NCBI GenBank assembly: GCA_017633615.1
Contig: JAGBPB010000047.1
Location: 1-64,000 of the forward strand
DNA length: 64,000 bases
From: Bacteroidaceae bacterium
GTDB lineage: Bacteria; Bacteroidota; Bacteroidia; Bacteroidales; Bacteroidaceae
Reading direction: 5' to 3'
Part shown: positions 8,570-18,400 of the stretch, piece after piece
Layout of the letters: each line of letters opens with the position of its first letter
Numbering within the stretch: position 1 is the stretch's first letter
Made by a program: the position numbers and the translations under genes
Notes under the pieces: generated by a model
Database searches by the model: none
What the model saw: the letters and a program-made list of their open reading frames with translations, nothing else
Told to the model about the DNA's origin: nothing

Positions 8570-8896
8570 ATGGCACAGGATGAATTCTTGGAGGATGATA
8601 TAGATGACCAGAAGACGGTTGAGTATATCAAGAATGCGCTGCCGCAGGAACTAAAGGAGAAGTACTCTGATGATACCCTGTATTACATACTTGACGTCAT
8701 CAATGACTACTTCACCACAAGCGGTGTGCTGGATCAGGAGCCCGATGCTGACGGTTGCATAGACATAGACAATGACGCTCTTGTGGCGTACATCATCAAG
8801 GAGGCCAAGAAGGACAAGATAGGCTCTTTCCCTGCCGATGAAATCATTCTGATTGTTGAGGCTGAGGCTGATTACGTAGATTCACTCGGTGAATGA
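8570..8896 (+). CDS. Conserved small acidic protein, function unknown
   Basis: A 108-residue, very acidic, soluble protein (many D/E, especially DEFLEDDIDDQ at the start and DADGCIDIDND in the middle). I do not recognise a named domain. It appears to be mostly helical and has no signal peptide. It starts 2 nt after the trxA stop. Its own stop codon is the first part of REP element 2, so the transcript ends in that hairpin. Confidence 0.75.
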   Translation: MAQDEFLEDDIDDQKTVEYIKNALPQELKEKYSDDTLYYILDVINDYFTTSGVLDQEPDADGCIDIDNDALVAYIIKEAKKDKIGSFPADEIILIVEAEADYVDSLGE

Positions 8897-8973
8897 TGCA
8901 ATTGGGGACAGTCCCCTTTTGCACTTTTGACTCAGTCAGAAAGATGCAAAAGGGGACTGTCCCCAATTGCATC
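8895..8973. repeat. REP-type palindromic element 2 filling a convergent gap
   Basis: A perfect 29-bp inverted repeat: 8895-8923 against 8945-8973, 21-nt loop. The core GGGGACAGTCCCC is itself a perfect palindrome, nested inside TGCAA...TTGCA. The left end overlaps the stop codon of the 108-residue gene by two bases. The right end is four bases from the tsaE stop. The element therefore occupies essentially all of the convergent intergenic gap and would form a hairpin on either transcript. Confidence 0.9.
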
Positions 8974-8977
8974 AGGC

Positions 8978-9394
8978 TTAAAGCGAGATTGTACGGGTGC
9001 CATCACTGTTCTCAGTGATGGTTACTTTTTTTGCGTCAAGAGGGAGCAGCTCCTCAACCAGCTCAGGCCACTCAATGAAGCAGAGCGCGCCGCTGTAGAA
9101 GTAATCCTCATACCCCAGGTCATAGACCTCCTCAAGTTTCTTGATGCGGTAAAAGTCAAAGTGGTAGATGAGCTCAGCTGTGGTCTGGGAGCGGTACTCG
9201 TTGATTATGGCAAAGGTTGGGGAATTCACCTCATCCTCTACGCCCAGTTCCTGGCAGAGTGCCTTGATGAATGTGGTCTTGCCGGCACCCATCTTGCCGT
9301 AGAATGCGAATACGGTGTCATCGCCCATAAGGCGTACAAACTCCTTTGCGCTCTCGCGGATGGTGTCCAGACCGGATATGGTTATTGTGCTCAT
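8978..9394 (-). CDS. tsaE: tRNA threonylcarbamoyladenosine biosynthesis ATPase TsaE
   Basis: ATPase subunit of the TsaBDE complex that makes t6A37 in ANN-decoding tRNAs. The 138-residue product has the P-loop [10 protein letters not shown] at ~33-42, the switch motif [10 protein letters not shown] and the HFDFYR motif. It is last in the porW-porX-tsaE operon. Its ATG shares one base with the porX stop (TAATG), which suggests coupled translation. It ends at REP element 2. Confidence 0.95.
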   Translation of the reverse strand: MSTITISGLDTIRESAKEFVRLMGDDTVFAFYGKMGAGKTTFIKALCQELGVEDEVNSPTFAIINEYRSQTTAELIYHFDFYRIKKLEEVYDLGYEDYFYSGALCFIEWPELVEELLPLDAKKVTITENSDGTRTISL

Positions 9395-10950
9395 TATTTC
9401 TTTTTGGGGTTAAGGGTTATGAAAGGTATTATCATCTCCTCAAGTGATACGCCTCCGTGCTGGAAGGTATCCTTGTAGAATGATGCGTAACTGTTAAAGT
9501 TGTTCTGATATACAAAGTAATCGGCCTCCGTGCAGAATATGTATGATGTGCTCACGTTGGGTGAGGGCAGGTGGGCCTTGAGCGGGTCTGTGATCTCATA
9601 CACATCCTTGGGGTTGAACCCCAGGTTCTTGCCCAGCTTGTAGCGCAGGTTGGTGTTTGTGGTGCGGTCACCGGCTATCTTGACAGCGTGGTTTACCAGT
9701 ATGCTGCCGTGATCTGTGGTTATCATGACCTTGCGGCTTGTGGCTGCCATTGAGCGGAACAGCTCACGTACTGATGAGTGGCGGAACCAGGACAGGATGA
9801 GGCTGCGGTAGGCGGCCTCATCATTGGCCAACTCACGCATCATGCGCGAGTCTGTCTTGGCGTGTGACAGTATGTCTATGAAATTTACCACCACTACGTT
9901 CAGGTCATTCTGCAGCAGGTTGTTGAACTGGCTGAGCAGCTTATCAGCCGCAGCAGAGTCATTGACCTTGTTATATGAGAATGTGTTCCTGCGGCGGTAA
10001 CGCTCCAGATGGGTCTGTATGAGCGGAGCCTCGTTCAGGTTCTTGCCCTCCTCAGAGTCCTCATCCACCCACAGGTCAGGGAACATGCGGCTTATCTGCT
10101 CAGGCATAAGGCCTGAGAATATGGCGTTACGGGCGTACTGTGTGGCTGTGGGCAGTATGCTGTAGTAGAGCTGCTCATCAAAGGTAAAGAGTTCCGCAAG
10201 CTCGGCCGACAGCACTCTCCACTGGTCATAGCGGAAGTTGTCCATCACTATCAGGAACAGCTGCTCACCGCCGTCAAGTGCGGGGAATATGAACTTCTTG
10301 AACAGGTCCGGGCTCATGACGGGGCTCTTGTCACGGTTCTGCATCCACTCCATATAGTTGCGCTTTATGAACTTGGAGAATGCGGCGTTGGCCTCAGTCT
10401 TCTGCATCTTGAGCATATCATGCATGGAGCTGTCTGCCTCTTTGAGCTCAAGTTCCCAGTAAACCAGCTGGCGGTAGACCTCTACCCAGTCATCGGCGGT
10501 GAGGGAGTCATTTATCTGCATGCTCAGACGCCCAAAGTTCTGCTGATAGTTGCGGTCTGTCTCAGCGGTCACTATGTCACGCTTGTGTATGTTTTTCTTG
10601 AGCGACAGCAGTATCTGGTTGGGGTGTACGGGCTTGATGAGATAGTCAGCTATCTTGGAGCCTATGGCCTGGTCCATGATGTTCTCCTCCTCACTCTTGG
10701 TGACCATAACCACGGGTATGTTGGGGTCAATGTCCTTTATGTGTGACAGAGTCTCAAGACCGCTCATGCCCACCATATGCTCATCAAGCAGCACCAGGTC
10801 ATACTGGCGTGCGCGGCACATGTCAAGCGCATCATGACCGTTGGTCACGGTGTCAACCTCATAGCCTTTGTTCTCAAGGAACAGTATGTGCGCCCTGAGC
10901 AGGTCAATCTCATCATCGACCCAAAGCAGTGTTCCGTTCTTATTCTCCAT
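9394..10950 (-). CDS. porX: T9SS response regulator with PglZ effector domain, PorX
   Basis: A two-component response regulator for the type IX secretion system. The 518-residue product has an N-terminal receiver domain: acidic pocket near 12-13, phosphoacceptor D56 in LVLLDEHM, T84, and K106 in LIKP. A helical linker follows, then a C-terminal PglZ (alkaline-phosphatase fold) domain with metal-binding candidates in [17 protein letters not shown] and TTDHG. In Porphyromonas gingivalis the homologue binds zinc, is phosphorylated by PorY and controls T9SS genes. The ATG at 10950 ([10 protein letters not shown]) is chosen because it starts the receiver domain. It overlaps the porW end by 11 nt. 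Confidence 0.93.
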   Translation of the reverse strand: MENKNGTLLWVDDEIDLLRAHILFLENKGYEVDTVTNGHDALDMCRARQYDLVLLDEHMVGMSGLETLSHIKDIDPNIPVVMVTKSEEENIMDQAIGSKIADYLIKPVHPNQILLSLKKNIHKRDIVTAETDRNYQQNFGRLSMQINDSLTADDWVEVYRQLVYWELELKEADSSMHDMLKMQKTEANAAFSKFIKRNYMEWMQNRDKSPVMSPDLFKKFIFPALDGGEQLFLIVMDNFRYDQWRVLSAELAELFTFDEQLYYSILPTATQYARNAIFSGLMPEQISRMFPDLWVDEDSEEGKNLNEAPLIQTHLERYRRRNTFSYNKVNDSAAADKLLSQFNNLLQNDLNVVVVNFIDILSHAKTDSRMMRELANDEAAYRSLILSWFRHSSVRELFRSMAATSRKVMITTDHGSILVNHAVKIAGDRTTNTNLRYKLGKNLGFNPKDVYEITDPLKAHLPSPNVSTSYIFCTEADYFVYQNNFNSYASFYKDTFQHGGVSLEEMIIPFITLNPKKK

Positions 10951-13735
10951 CGTCAGGGTATTCTTCAAATAGTGTTGCTCCGTCAATATCAAATTCCGGT
11001 ATATCCAGGAAGTGCTCCTCATAGAACTCCTGATACTCATTGAAACTGTAGTGTTGCAACAGCAGTTTCAGGTTATCGGGGGTTATTATGACCGCTTTTA
11101 TTCCGCTCAGCCTGGTGGCCATATCGGGATCATCATACAGACGGTGGCTGTAAACGTAAGCCTCATCAAAGTTAAGGAATTCACCGATCTTGAGCATACC
11201 TATGCCCTGCTCAGTCTGGAACTCCATATCAAAGTTGCGGATCATGTAGTTGGTAAAGTTATACCGCGCCACCTCAAAGAGCAGCTGGTTACGGTCCAGC
11301 TGGCCGTCAGGATATGCCAACACGAACAGGAACGGCTGGTAGCGGTCATCGCTGAACTCAGGTATGCTGTCATTTTCATCATCCGTGCTGCCGTCGGTGC
11401 CGTTGCGGCGGTCCCATATTGAACCGAATGATGCGGATTGCAGTATCTTGCCGTTCTGGATGCCCTGTGCTATAAGGCCTGCCAGCTGGCTTATCTCATT
11501 CTCGGGATACTTGGCTACTATGTCCTTGAGTTTCTGCAGGAAGGAATCTGTGTGGCCGTGCTGCAGGTCAAGCGTGGCGTCCAGGAACATGAACTTGGCG
11601 CGATGCTGCCCTATGGGATATTTTCTTGCTGACAGATTGCAGTTCTTCCTTACAAGCTGCAGGTTACCCTCACGGAATGCGGCGTAGGTCTCAGCGTAAA
11701 GGGAGTCCTCACGGTGCTTGCCGTATCGGGCGTTCTCAATGTATTCAGGATCACAGACCATAACGGTGTAGTCACTCTCCGGGTAGAACCTCTGCATGCG
11801 GGCGCGGCAGCTGTCAGCCTGGGCTGTTTTGCCCCACAGGGAGTACATGAGATAGAGGTTGTACATGGCTTTATCGGCCTCCTCAGACTGAGGATAGTCC
11901 GTGATGATGCGGGTCAGTGACTTCTCGGCATCAGGATACTCAGCCAGACGGTCCTTGTAGATTATTCCCTGATCCAGGAGTGACATTGATATGATCTTGT
12001 CTGACCCTGCCTTGTCAGCCTCAGAATAGGGTATTTGCTGTATGTAATACTCGCGGTTGTGCGGATCAGTGGCTTTCTGCTTCACTGCGGCGGTTGAATC
12101 AAGGCTCTCCACAATTATGGAGTCAGATAGTGGCTGCTCAGTATCTCTCTTTTGGGACGTTTCCTCAGGCTCTGGGGCGGTGGCCAGCATGGTCTTGTTT
12201 GCTCTGCGCCAGTTATCCTCAAGCTTGCGGTCTCCCCACTGCCGGCGGAACTCTTTCTTGCCACGTTCCACTGCCCTGCTGTTGTAGAAATACCATCCGC
12301 CGGAACCGTCATCGGCGCTTATGGAGAGTTGTGCTGCTGCATCCTTGCGGGCATCGGCCTTGGCCTCTTTCTTGAGTTTCTCCTCCTCAAGTCTTTCCTG
12401 CTCCTTGTACTCCTCAATTACTTTGTCAATAACGGCGTAGAGTTTGTCCTCAGGCAGGGTTGACAACCATTGCAGGCTGTCCTGGAGCCTGATGGCTTCA
12501 GTGCATCTTACCAGATCCTCAAGTACCTCTGAGCGCAGTTTGACCGTCTCATACTCCTTATGGGTGGTGCCTATCAGTCCAACGGCTTTTGAGTAGCATT
12601 CTGATGCGTGGGCGTAGTCTTTAAGGTCCCAGAAGAGGTTTGCCATAGTGAGCAGAAGGATACCTTTCTCCGGGCTGGGCTTTTCACTCTTCTCGATGCC
12701 CGTATTGTAGAGCTGGAGCGCGGTTATGGTATCGCCGCGTGTAAGGTGAATATTGCCCATAGCGTAGTATATCTGGTCCAGGCTCTCCTTGTTCTTGGGG
12801 TCGCGCTCCATGCGCTTGAGCTTTTTCATGAGCTTGCGTACACTGCCGTCCTGCGCCATAGTCTCAGTCTGCTGGATGCGGGCGTGGAACTCAATCTCAT
12901 AGGGCGGGCTCATACGGATAACCTTGCCGAACATGCGGTAGGCATCATCAGTGCGGCCTGTGGTCTTGTAGAGCTGTGCCAGCAGGTAGTTCTCACGTAT
13001 GCGTTGGAGTTTGCTCACCCCCTTGCGGTTTATGGCCTCTTCAAGCGGGGCTATGCTCTCCTCAAAACGTTCCTGTTCAATAAGGTGCGATGCCAGCCTG
13101 GCCTGATAATCCATGCGGCGGGCTGCACCCATCCGGGTCTGGGCGGAGCGCTGGAACAGCTCCTCAGACTCATAGTTCCAGCCCATCTCTGAGTAGCACT
13201 GGGCCATCTTGTACTGTGCCTCGGCCACTATCTCGGGCTCATCAAAGTACAGCTTGCTTATGTAAGAGTAGGTGCTTGCGGCCTCTATGAAATCACCCTT
13301 CTGGCGCTGGGCATCGGCCATGAGGAACCAGGCGTGCCACAGGAACGGGTTGTATTCATTCTTGTTCTGCCACTGCTTGTCGGCCTCACTGGGGGTGCCT
13401 TTTTTCTTCTTGGGCTTGGCTGTGATGGAGTGCAGCTTTATGCTCTTCTGGGCCTTCTCAATGGCCAGGTCATAGTCTCCTGAGCCTGTCTTGAGTACAT
13501 CGGGGTCACTTATGGGAAATAGGTCCAGGATCTCAAGCAGGTTATCCTTCTTGGCCTGCTCCTGTGCCTCATAGCCTTTCTTGTAGGCTTCATTGCCGTT
13601 GAAATAGACGTTGTATCGGGTTACAAGCGCCTGGTATGAGCGTGATGTGGCAGTGTTACGGGATGTGGAGCAGCCTGCCACCACTGCAAGCAGCGGTAAC
13701 AGCAAGACGTAAATGGCTGTTCCTATCCTTCTCAT
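10940..13735 (-). CDS. porW: T9SS-associated TPR lipoprotein PorW/SprE
   Basis: An outer-membrane or periplasmic lipoprotein required for type IX secretion and, in gliding species, motility. The 931-residue product starts MRRIGTAIYVLLLPLL with lipobox VVAGC. It then has tandem TPR helices (AWFLMADAQRQKGDF, AQYKMAQCYSEMGW, IYYAMGNIHLTRGD and more), a charged central region (~450-560) and a long C-terminal part. The start at 13735 is preferred because its ATG overlaps the stop of the preceding gene by one base (TGATG) and leads straight into the lipoprotein signal. The order porW-porX is typical of Bacteroidetes. Confidence 0.88.
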   Translation of the reverse strand: MRRIGTAIYVLLLPLLAVVAGCSTSRNTATSRSYQALVTRYNVYFNGNEAYKKGYEAQEQAKKDNLLEILDLFPISDPDVLKTGSGDYDLAIEKAQKSIKLHSITAKPKKKKGTPSEADKQWQNKNEYNPFLWHAWFLMADAQRQKGDFIEAASTYSYISKLYFDEPEIVAEAQYKMAQCYSEMGWNYESEELFQRSAQTRMGAARRMDYQARLASHLIEQERFEESIAPLEEAINRKGVSKLQRIRENYLLAQLYKTTGRTDDAYRMFGKVIRMSPPYEIEFHARIQQTETMAQDGSVRKLMKKLKRMERDPKNKESLDQIYYAMGNIHLTRGDTITALQLYNTGIEKSEKPSPEKGILLLTMANLFWDLKDYAHASECYSKAVGLIGTTHKEYETVKLRSEVLEDLVRCTEAIRLQDSLQWLSTLPEDKLYAVIDKVIEEYKEQERLEEEKLKKEAKADARKDAAAQLSISADDGSGGWYFYNSRAVERGKKEFRRQWGDRKLEDNWRRANKTMLATAPEPEETSQKRDTEQPLSDSIIVESLDSTAAVKQKATDPHNREYYIQQIPYSEADKAGSDKIISMSLLDQGIIYKDRLAEYPDAEKSLTRIITDYPQSEEADKAMYNLYLMYSLWGKTAQADSCRARMQRFYPESDYTVMVCDPEYIENARYGKHREDSLYAETYAAFREGNLQLVRKNCNLSARKYPIGQHRAKFMFLDATLDLQHGHTDSFLQKLKDIVAKYPENEISQLAGLIAQGIQNGKILQSASFGSIWDRRNGTDGSTDDENDSIPEFSDDRYQPFLFVLAYPDGQLDRNQLLFEVARYNFTNYMIRNFDMEFQTEQGIGMLKIGEFLNFDEAYVYSHRLYDDPDMATRLSGIKAVIITPDNLKLLLQHYSFNEYQEFYEEHFLDIPEFDIDGATLFEEYPDDGE

Positions 13736-14157
13736 CAGATTCCGTTCATCATGGAGTAGCACTCCTCTTTAAGTTCATCTGGCAGTTCTATGCCTCTTGC
13801 CTGCAGGCATTCCATCCACTCCCTGACTTCATCCTGCTGCATGGTGTACATCACGTAGCGGAACTCCTCAACCTCCCTGTCATCATATGCGTCAGAACTG
13901 CGTCCTTTAAAACGGTCCAGTTCCTCATCATCAAAATACTGCGCGCTGCGCAGGCGTGCCTCGGCCAGTTTCTGTTTCTCACAGACCGCATGCTTGCCGC
14001 AGCACTCTCCCTCAGGGACTGCGGGCTCTGCAGCGACCTGTTCCTCAGGTTCCATGCTTTTCCTGATCTTGTGTATCTTGTTGTACCGGTCAAGGTAATA
14101 CAGCACAAAAATCAGCAGCAGAACTGCAGCACAGATATAATAGGTCACATTGTTCAT
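13735..14157 (-). CDS. Small membrane-anchored protein with CCGxHxxCEK motif
   Basis: A 140-residue protein. One N-terminal transmembrane helix (about 5-21) is followed by a charged linker, a cysteine/histidine cluster CCGKHAVCEK (about 52-61) and an acidic helical region ending MMNGI. The Cys-His cluster could bind a metal. I know similar proteins next to porW in other Bacteroidetes, but no established function. It is the first gene of the porW-porX-tsaE transcript. A near-consensus -7 box TATCTTCG (complement at 14182-14189) lies ~24 nt upstream, directly against REP element 3. Confidence 0.75.
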   Translation of the reverse strand: MNNVTYYICAAVLLLIFVLYYLDRYNKIHKIRKSMEPEEQVAAEPAVPEGECCGKHAVCEKQKLAEARLRSAQYFDDEELDRFKGRSSDAYDDREVEEFRYVMYTMQQDEVREWMECLQARGIELPDELKEECYSMMNGI

Positions 14158-14190
14158 AACGGAAAAATCATTCTAATAGTGCGAAGATAC

Positions 14191-14299
14191 AAAAAATGTG
14201 CAATTGGGGACAGACCCCTTTTGCACATTTTGAGTATGTTTCAGGATGCTAAATAAAGCAAATGTGCAAAAGGGGTCTGTCCCCAATTGCACATTTTTT
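14191..14299. repeat. REP-type palindromic element 3 (40-bp arms)
   Basis: A perfect 40-bp inverted repeat: 14191-14230 against 14260-14299, with a 29-nt loop. The core is GGGGACAGACCCC as in element 1, but the palindrome extends further into AAATGTGCA. It begins five bases past the tRNA-Pro 3' end and finishes one base before the -7 box of the porW operon. It probably ends the tRNA transcript and insulates the downstream operon. Confidence 0.9.
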
Positions 14300-14304
14300 T
14301 TCAG

Positions 14305-14380
14305 TCGGGGTGACTGGATTCGAACCAGCGACCACACGCCCCCCAGACGCGTACTCTAAACCGGGCTGAGCTACACCCCG
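14305..14380 (-). tRNA. tRNA-Pro (anticodon GGG)
   Basis: A 76-nt cloverleaf on the minus strand. The acceptor stem is CGGGGTG/CACCCCG with discriminator A, the D stem GCTC/GAGT, the anticodon loop CTGGGGG (anticodon GGG), and the T arm GCTGG-TTCGAAT-CCAGT. CCA is not encoded. The CGGGGTG acceptor is typical of bacterial tRNA-Pro. Confidence 0.95.
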
Positions 14381-14417
14381 CTGACGGTATCAAGCCTTGC
14401 GGCTCTCAAAACCGGCG

Positions 14418-14425
14418 CAAAGGTA
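14418..14425 (-). promoter_or_regulatory. Promoter of tRNA-Pro
   Basis: On the minus strand TTGG, 19 nt, then TACCTTTG, close to the TTTG/TAnnTTTG consensus. It lies ~37 nt upstream of the mature tRNA 5' end. Confidence 0.6.
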
Positions 14426-14465
14426 TCTCTTTTTGTCATATTATCCAATTATTCCCGTTTTTTTT

Positions 14466-14957
14466 TCATTTTTTGACCTCTTTCACCTTTGATTTAACAG
14501 GAGCCTTCCTGGACGGGTTGTTTATGATCTCAGGCAGGAGCATGAAACTCTCCAGAGGTTTGGCCTCAGTGAACCCCATGGGCACGGTATGTCCGTTCTC
14601 GTTGTACTCAAATGCCACGTAGTATCTGGCAAACGGATGCAGACGGTCTGTGGGGAATACTGTGGTTACGGAGTAGCTCCTGCCGGGTTTGAACTTTATC
14701 TTTTTTGCGGCAAGCACCTGGACACTGTGCTCACGCTCCACTACCCTCAGGTAGATGGGGCCGGTGTAGATGCTGTCACCTGTATTTGTCACCTCAAAGG
14801 TTACGTAACCTTCATCGCCCACATGGAGTCCTTCAAGACCCAATACGGGGTCACTGCTCATCTTGAGGTTCCGTCCAAAACTGGGAAACGATACGAACTG
14901 GGCCTGAGCGCACAGGCATACAAGAAATGCCGCTAATAGAATAAGAGTCCTCTTCAT
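14466..14957 (-). CDS. Small secreted protein, function unknown
   Basis: A 163-residue protein with a clear signal peptide (MKRTLILLAAFLVCLCAQAQ). The mature part looks like one beta-sandwich: GDEGYVTFEVTNTGDSIYTGPIYLRV resembles CARDB-type or other Ig-like domains that carry 'ntGd' turns. The tail is basic (VKSKVKEVKK). No catalytic motif is seen. It is encoded on the same strand as, and upstream of, tRNA-Pro. A periplasmic or surface role is inferred only from the signal peptide. Confidence 0.75.
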   Translation of the reverse strand: MKRTLILLAAFLVCLCAQAQFVSFPSFGRNLKMSSDPVLGLEGLHVGDEGYVTFEVTNTGDSIYTGPIYLRVVEREHSVQVLAAKKIKFKPGRSYSVTTVFPTDRLHPFARYYVAFEYNENGHTVPMGFTEAKPLESFMLLPEIINNPSRKAPVKSKVKEVKK

Positions 14958-15047
14958 ATTATCTTGTGCTTAAAAAGTTCCTTTTCTACAAAAATAAGAA
15001 AAGGATAAACCATTGTCAACATTATTGACCGATTTTTTTGAAGGATT

Positions 15048-15407
15048 CTAACCCTCGCGGCAGAAATCCAGCATCTCAAGCAGCAGATCTTGAGTTACAG
15101 TGCATTCATGGAGTGTGTCATCGGGGCCCGGCAGCATGGCTTGTATGGATTTCTGATTTTTGAAGCAGGCTTTTTTGAGAGCGTCATACCATCGGCAGTC
15201 CAGTATTACGGGACCGTACTCGGAGCGTGTGCCGTATTGTAAGGTTCGCAGCTTTGTTGAGGGCAGGCCGCACAGGGCAAAGCCCAGATAAGCCGCGCCC
15301 ACGCTGCCCCAGGCCCGGGCCGCACCCTCCCGGTAAGGATGCCCGTTTTCAAGGGCCACCTGCGCCAGGCATTCCGCCAGGATTGATGAGAATGATTCCT
15401 TTTGCAT
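15048..15407 (-). CDS. Hypothetical protein (about 119 residues)
   Basis: I do not recognise this family. It is soluble, with a Gly/Ala-rich middle (RAWGSVGAAYLGFALCGLP), four cysteines and no signal peptide. The ATG at 15407 (MQKESFSSIL) is chosen over the one at 15464 because a -7 box TATTTTTG (complement at 15418-15425) lies between them. It is divergent from the large outer-membrane barrel gene, with only ~75 nt between the two starts. Coding is supported by the uninterrupted frame and good codon usage, not by homology. Confidence 0.6.
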   Translation of the reverse strand: MQKESFSSILAECLAQVALENGHPYREGAARAWGSVGAAYLGFALCGLPSTKLRTLQYGTRSEYGPVILDCRWYDALKKACFKNQKSIQAMLPGPDDTLHECTVTQDLLLEMLDFCREG

Positions 15408-15482
15408 AATCCGAATGCAAAAATAATATAAGTGATTAAACCATTTTACAGTAGGCATGTCCAAACTTTACATTAACCGCAT

Positions 15483-18400
15483 ATGAAGAAAGCTTTTCTG
15501 TTACTGACCATATTTATACTTTCTGTGCCACAGCTGTGTCTTGCCCAGAGAGATAATTCCAATAAAGAGAAATCAAAGCTCACCGGAAAAGCTTCAGTTA
15601 CCGGCCGTATCATAGATGGTTCCACCACTGAGTATATGCCTCAGGTTACCATCCAGCTCATGCAGTTGCCTGATTCATCATTCGTGCACGGAACGATATC
15701 TGACAATGAAGGTTGGTTCACTATAAAAAAGGTGCCTCAGGGCGAATACTTCCTGCGTTACTCATTCATGGGCTACACCACTGTTGATTTTGACTTCAAG
15801 GTGCTTAAGGAGGACCGTGACCGCCAGTTGGGTGTGTTCAAGATGTATGAGAGCAGTATCATGCTTACCGAGGCTGTCATTGAGGATGCCCTGCCGCCCA
15901 CCCAGGTGGTTGATGACACCCTGATGTTCAATGTCAGCGCGTTCCGTGTGCCTGAGGGCTCCGTGCTGGAGGAGCTGATAAAGCGTCTGCCCGGCGTTGA
16001 GGTCGATGAAAACGGTAATATTACCGTAAACGGCCGCACGGTGACACGTATCCTCGTGGATGGTCAGGAATACTTCGGTAATGACCGCCAGATGGCCACC
16101 AAGAACCTTCCTGTAAACATCATACACCGCATCAAGACATATCAGCGCAAGAGTGACCTGGCCCGTATAACAGGCGTTGATGACGGTGAGGATGAGACGG
16201 TTATGGACCTTGAGATAAAACCCAATATGCGCAACGGCTGGCTGCATAACATAGACGGAGGTATAGGCAAGCCTGTGGGTAACAATGACTATGGTGACTG
16301 GATCAAGTACCTGTGGTCAGGCCGATACACGCTTAACCGTTTCCAGGCCAATACGCAGCTCTCTCTCAATGCCAACTCACAGAACTCAGGGCGTGGTAAC
16401 GGAGTGAGCTACAATACACAGATAGGTGTGAACTTCTCAAAGAACATAGGTGAGCCTTTCCCGCGCAGACGTAACGAGTTCCCGCTAGTGGTGGGAGGTA
16501 ACATAAGGTTCAACGGTTCTACATCACGCTCCCTGAGTGAATCGGAGTCAGAGACATTTGCGACCGACTACAGAGACGCTTCATTCCGTAACAACAGCTC
16601 CAACAGTAACAGCGGCAGCGGTAGCGTGAACGGTGAGTTCCGCATGGAGTGGCGTCCGGATTCATCGTTGAATATCATATTCCGCCCCAGCTTCCAGTTG
16701 AGCAAGAACAATAACAATTCAGGCAGTGATCAGGTTACATTCAATACTGATCCTTATCTGGCAACTGATATGACCAAAATTCTTGATGAGTACAAGAATC
16801 TGGCCGATTCTACGATGGAAAGGATAGGTGTAAACTCACAGAAGAGTTATAATCACAGCGAAACCAGAAATAATCAGATTAGCGGAGAGTTCCAGTTCAA
16901 CAAGCGTTTCAATGACCTGGGACGTAACTTCACCGTAAGGTTCACTTTCGGTGCCACAAAGGGTACCAATGACAGCTATTCTTATTCAGACCAGAAGTAT
17001 TATCAGCCTGAGACACAGTCCCGCAGCAGGGTTCAGAAACGTTATAACGCCAGCCCCACTGACAACAGCAACTGGTCAGGCCGTGTGATGTGGAGTGAGC
17101 CTATTGATTCAGGGCGGGGTAACCTGCAGTTGAGTTATCAGGTACAGGTTAATAACCGTAACCAGAACAGGGAAACATATGATTTCACAAAACTCAAAAA
17201 TGATACGTGGTATGACGGTTGGATCTTACCTGAGGATTGGGAGAGCTACAGGAGTGACAGTCTGAGCCGTAAGGCGACAAACGTAACACGCAATCATACC
17301 ATTACCCTGCAGTTCCGTTACAACGGTGACAAGTCAAACTTCAACGTGGGCGTGAACTTTATGCCTCAGTATACCGGAATGGACAACTTCCAGTATATGG
17401 GTAAGGTCATAGGCGATACATCGAGAGTGGTATATAACTGGAGCCCCTCTATCAACTACCGATATCGCTGGACGCGCCAGAAGAGTATCCAGTTGACGCT
17501 GCGTACCAATACCAGCCAACCCTCAATGGAGGATATGATGGATATCACTGATGACAGCAATCCTCTCAATATTAGAAAAGGTAATCCGGGTCTGCTTCCA
17601 ACTTTGAGGAATACTATGGAGGCAAACTATCAGAACTACATACAGGAGACACAGAAGACCATAAACCTGCGTATATCACTTGAGAACTCGCTCAGGAACA
17701 TATCGCAGCGCACTGATTATGATCCGTCAACCGGTGTGTCAGTTACGCAGCCCCAGAATATGGACGGATTCTGGACCAACTGGAGCACATCCATGAATCT
17801 GTCATTCAACCAGACCATACCCAATAGCAAGTGGCGTTATTCAGCTACTGCCACAGCCCAGTTCCGTCATCAGGAGAGCTATATGAGTACCGGTAGGATA
17901 GGACAGTATAATCCGGGTTCAGGTACAGGAGGAGCAGCGGTGCTCAGTGCCACTGAGACCATAAGCGCGGGTGAGAACGGTTCTGTAACTTACCGTAATG
18001 ACTGGTTTGAGGCAACGGTGAACGGACGTTTCAACTACAACCACTCTGAGAACAGCCAGCGCCAGAACGGTAACATGGATACCTATACGTTCAGCTACGG
18101 AGGCCGCGCCAACGCCCGTCTGCCTTGGCGTAACCTTAACCTGGGTACTGATATCACCATGCAGAGCCGCAGAGGCTATAGCGGCTCGTATAACCGCAAT
18201 GACCTTATCTGGAACGCCAACGCATCCTTCAGTTTCCTCAAGGGTAATGCGGGTACTCTCCAGATCCAGTACTACGATATCCTGAATGATGAGAGCAACG
18301 TGAACCGTTCCGTATCAACAACGGGCCGTACCGATACCAAGAACAATAACATACACAGCTACATCATGGTTCACTTCATTCTCCGTGTGAACGTGTTCGG

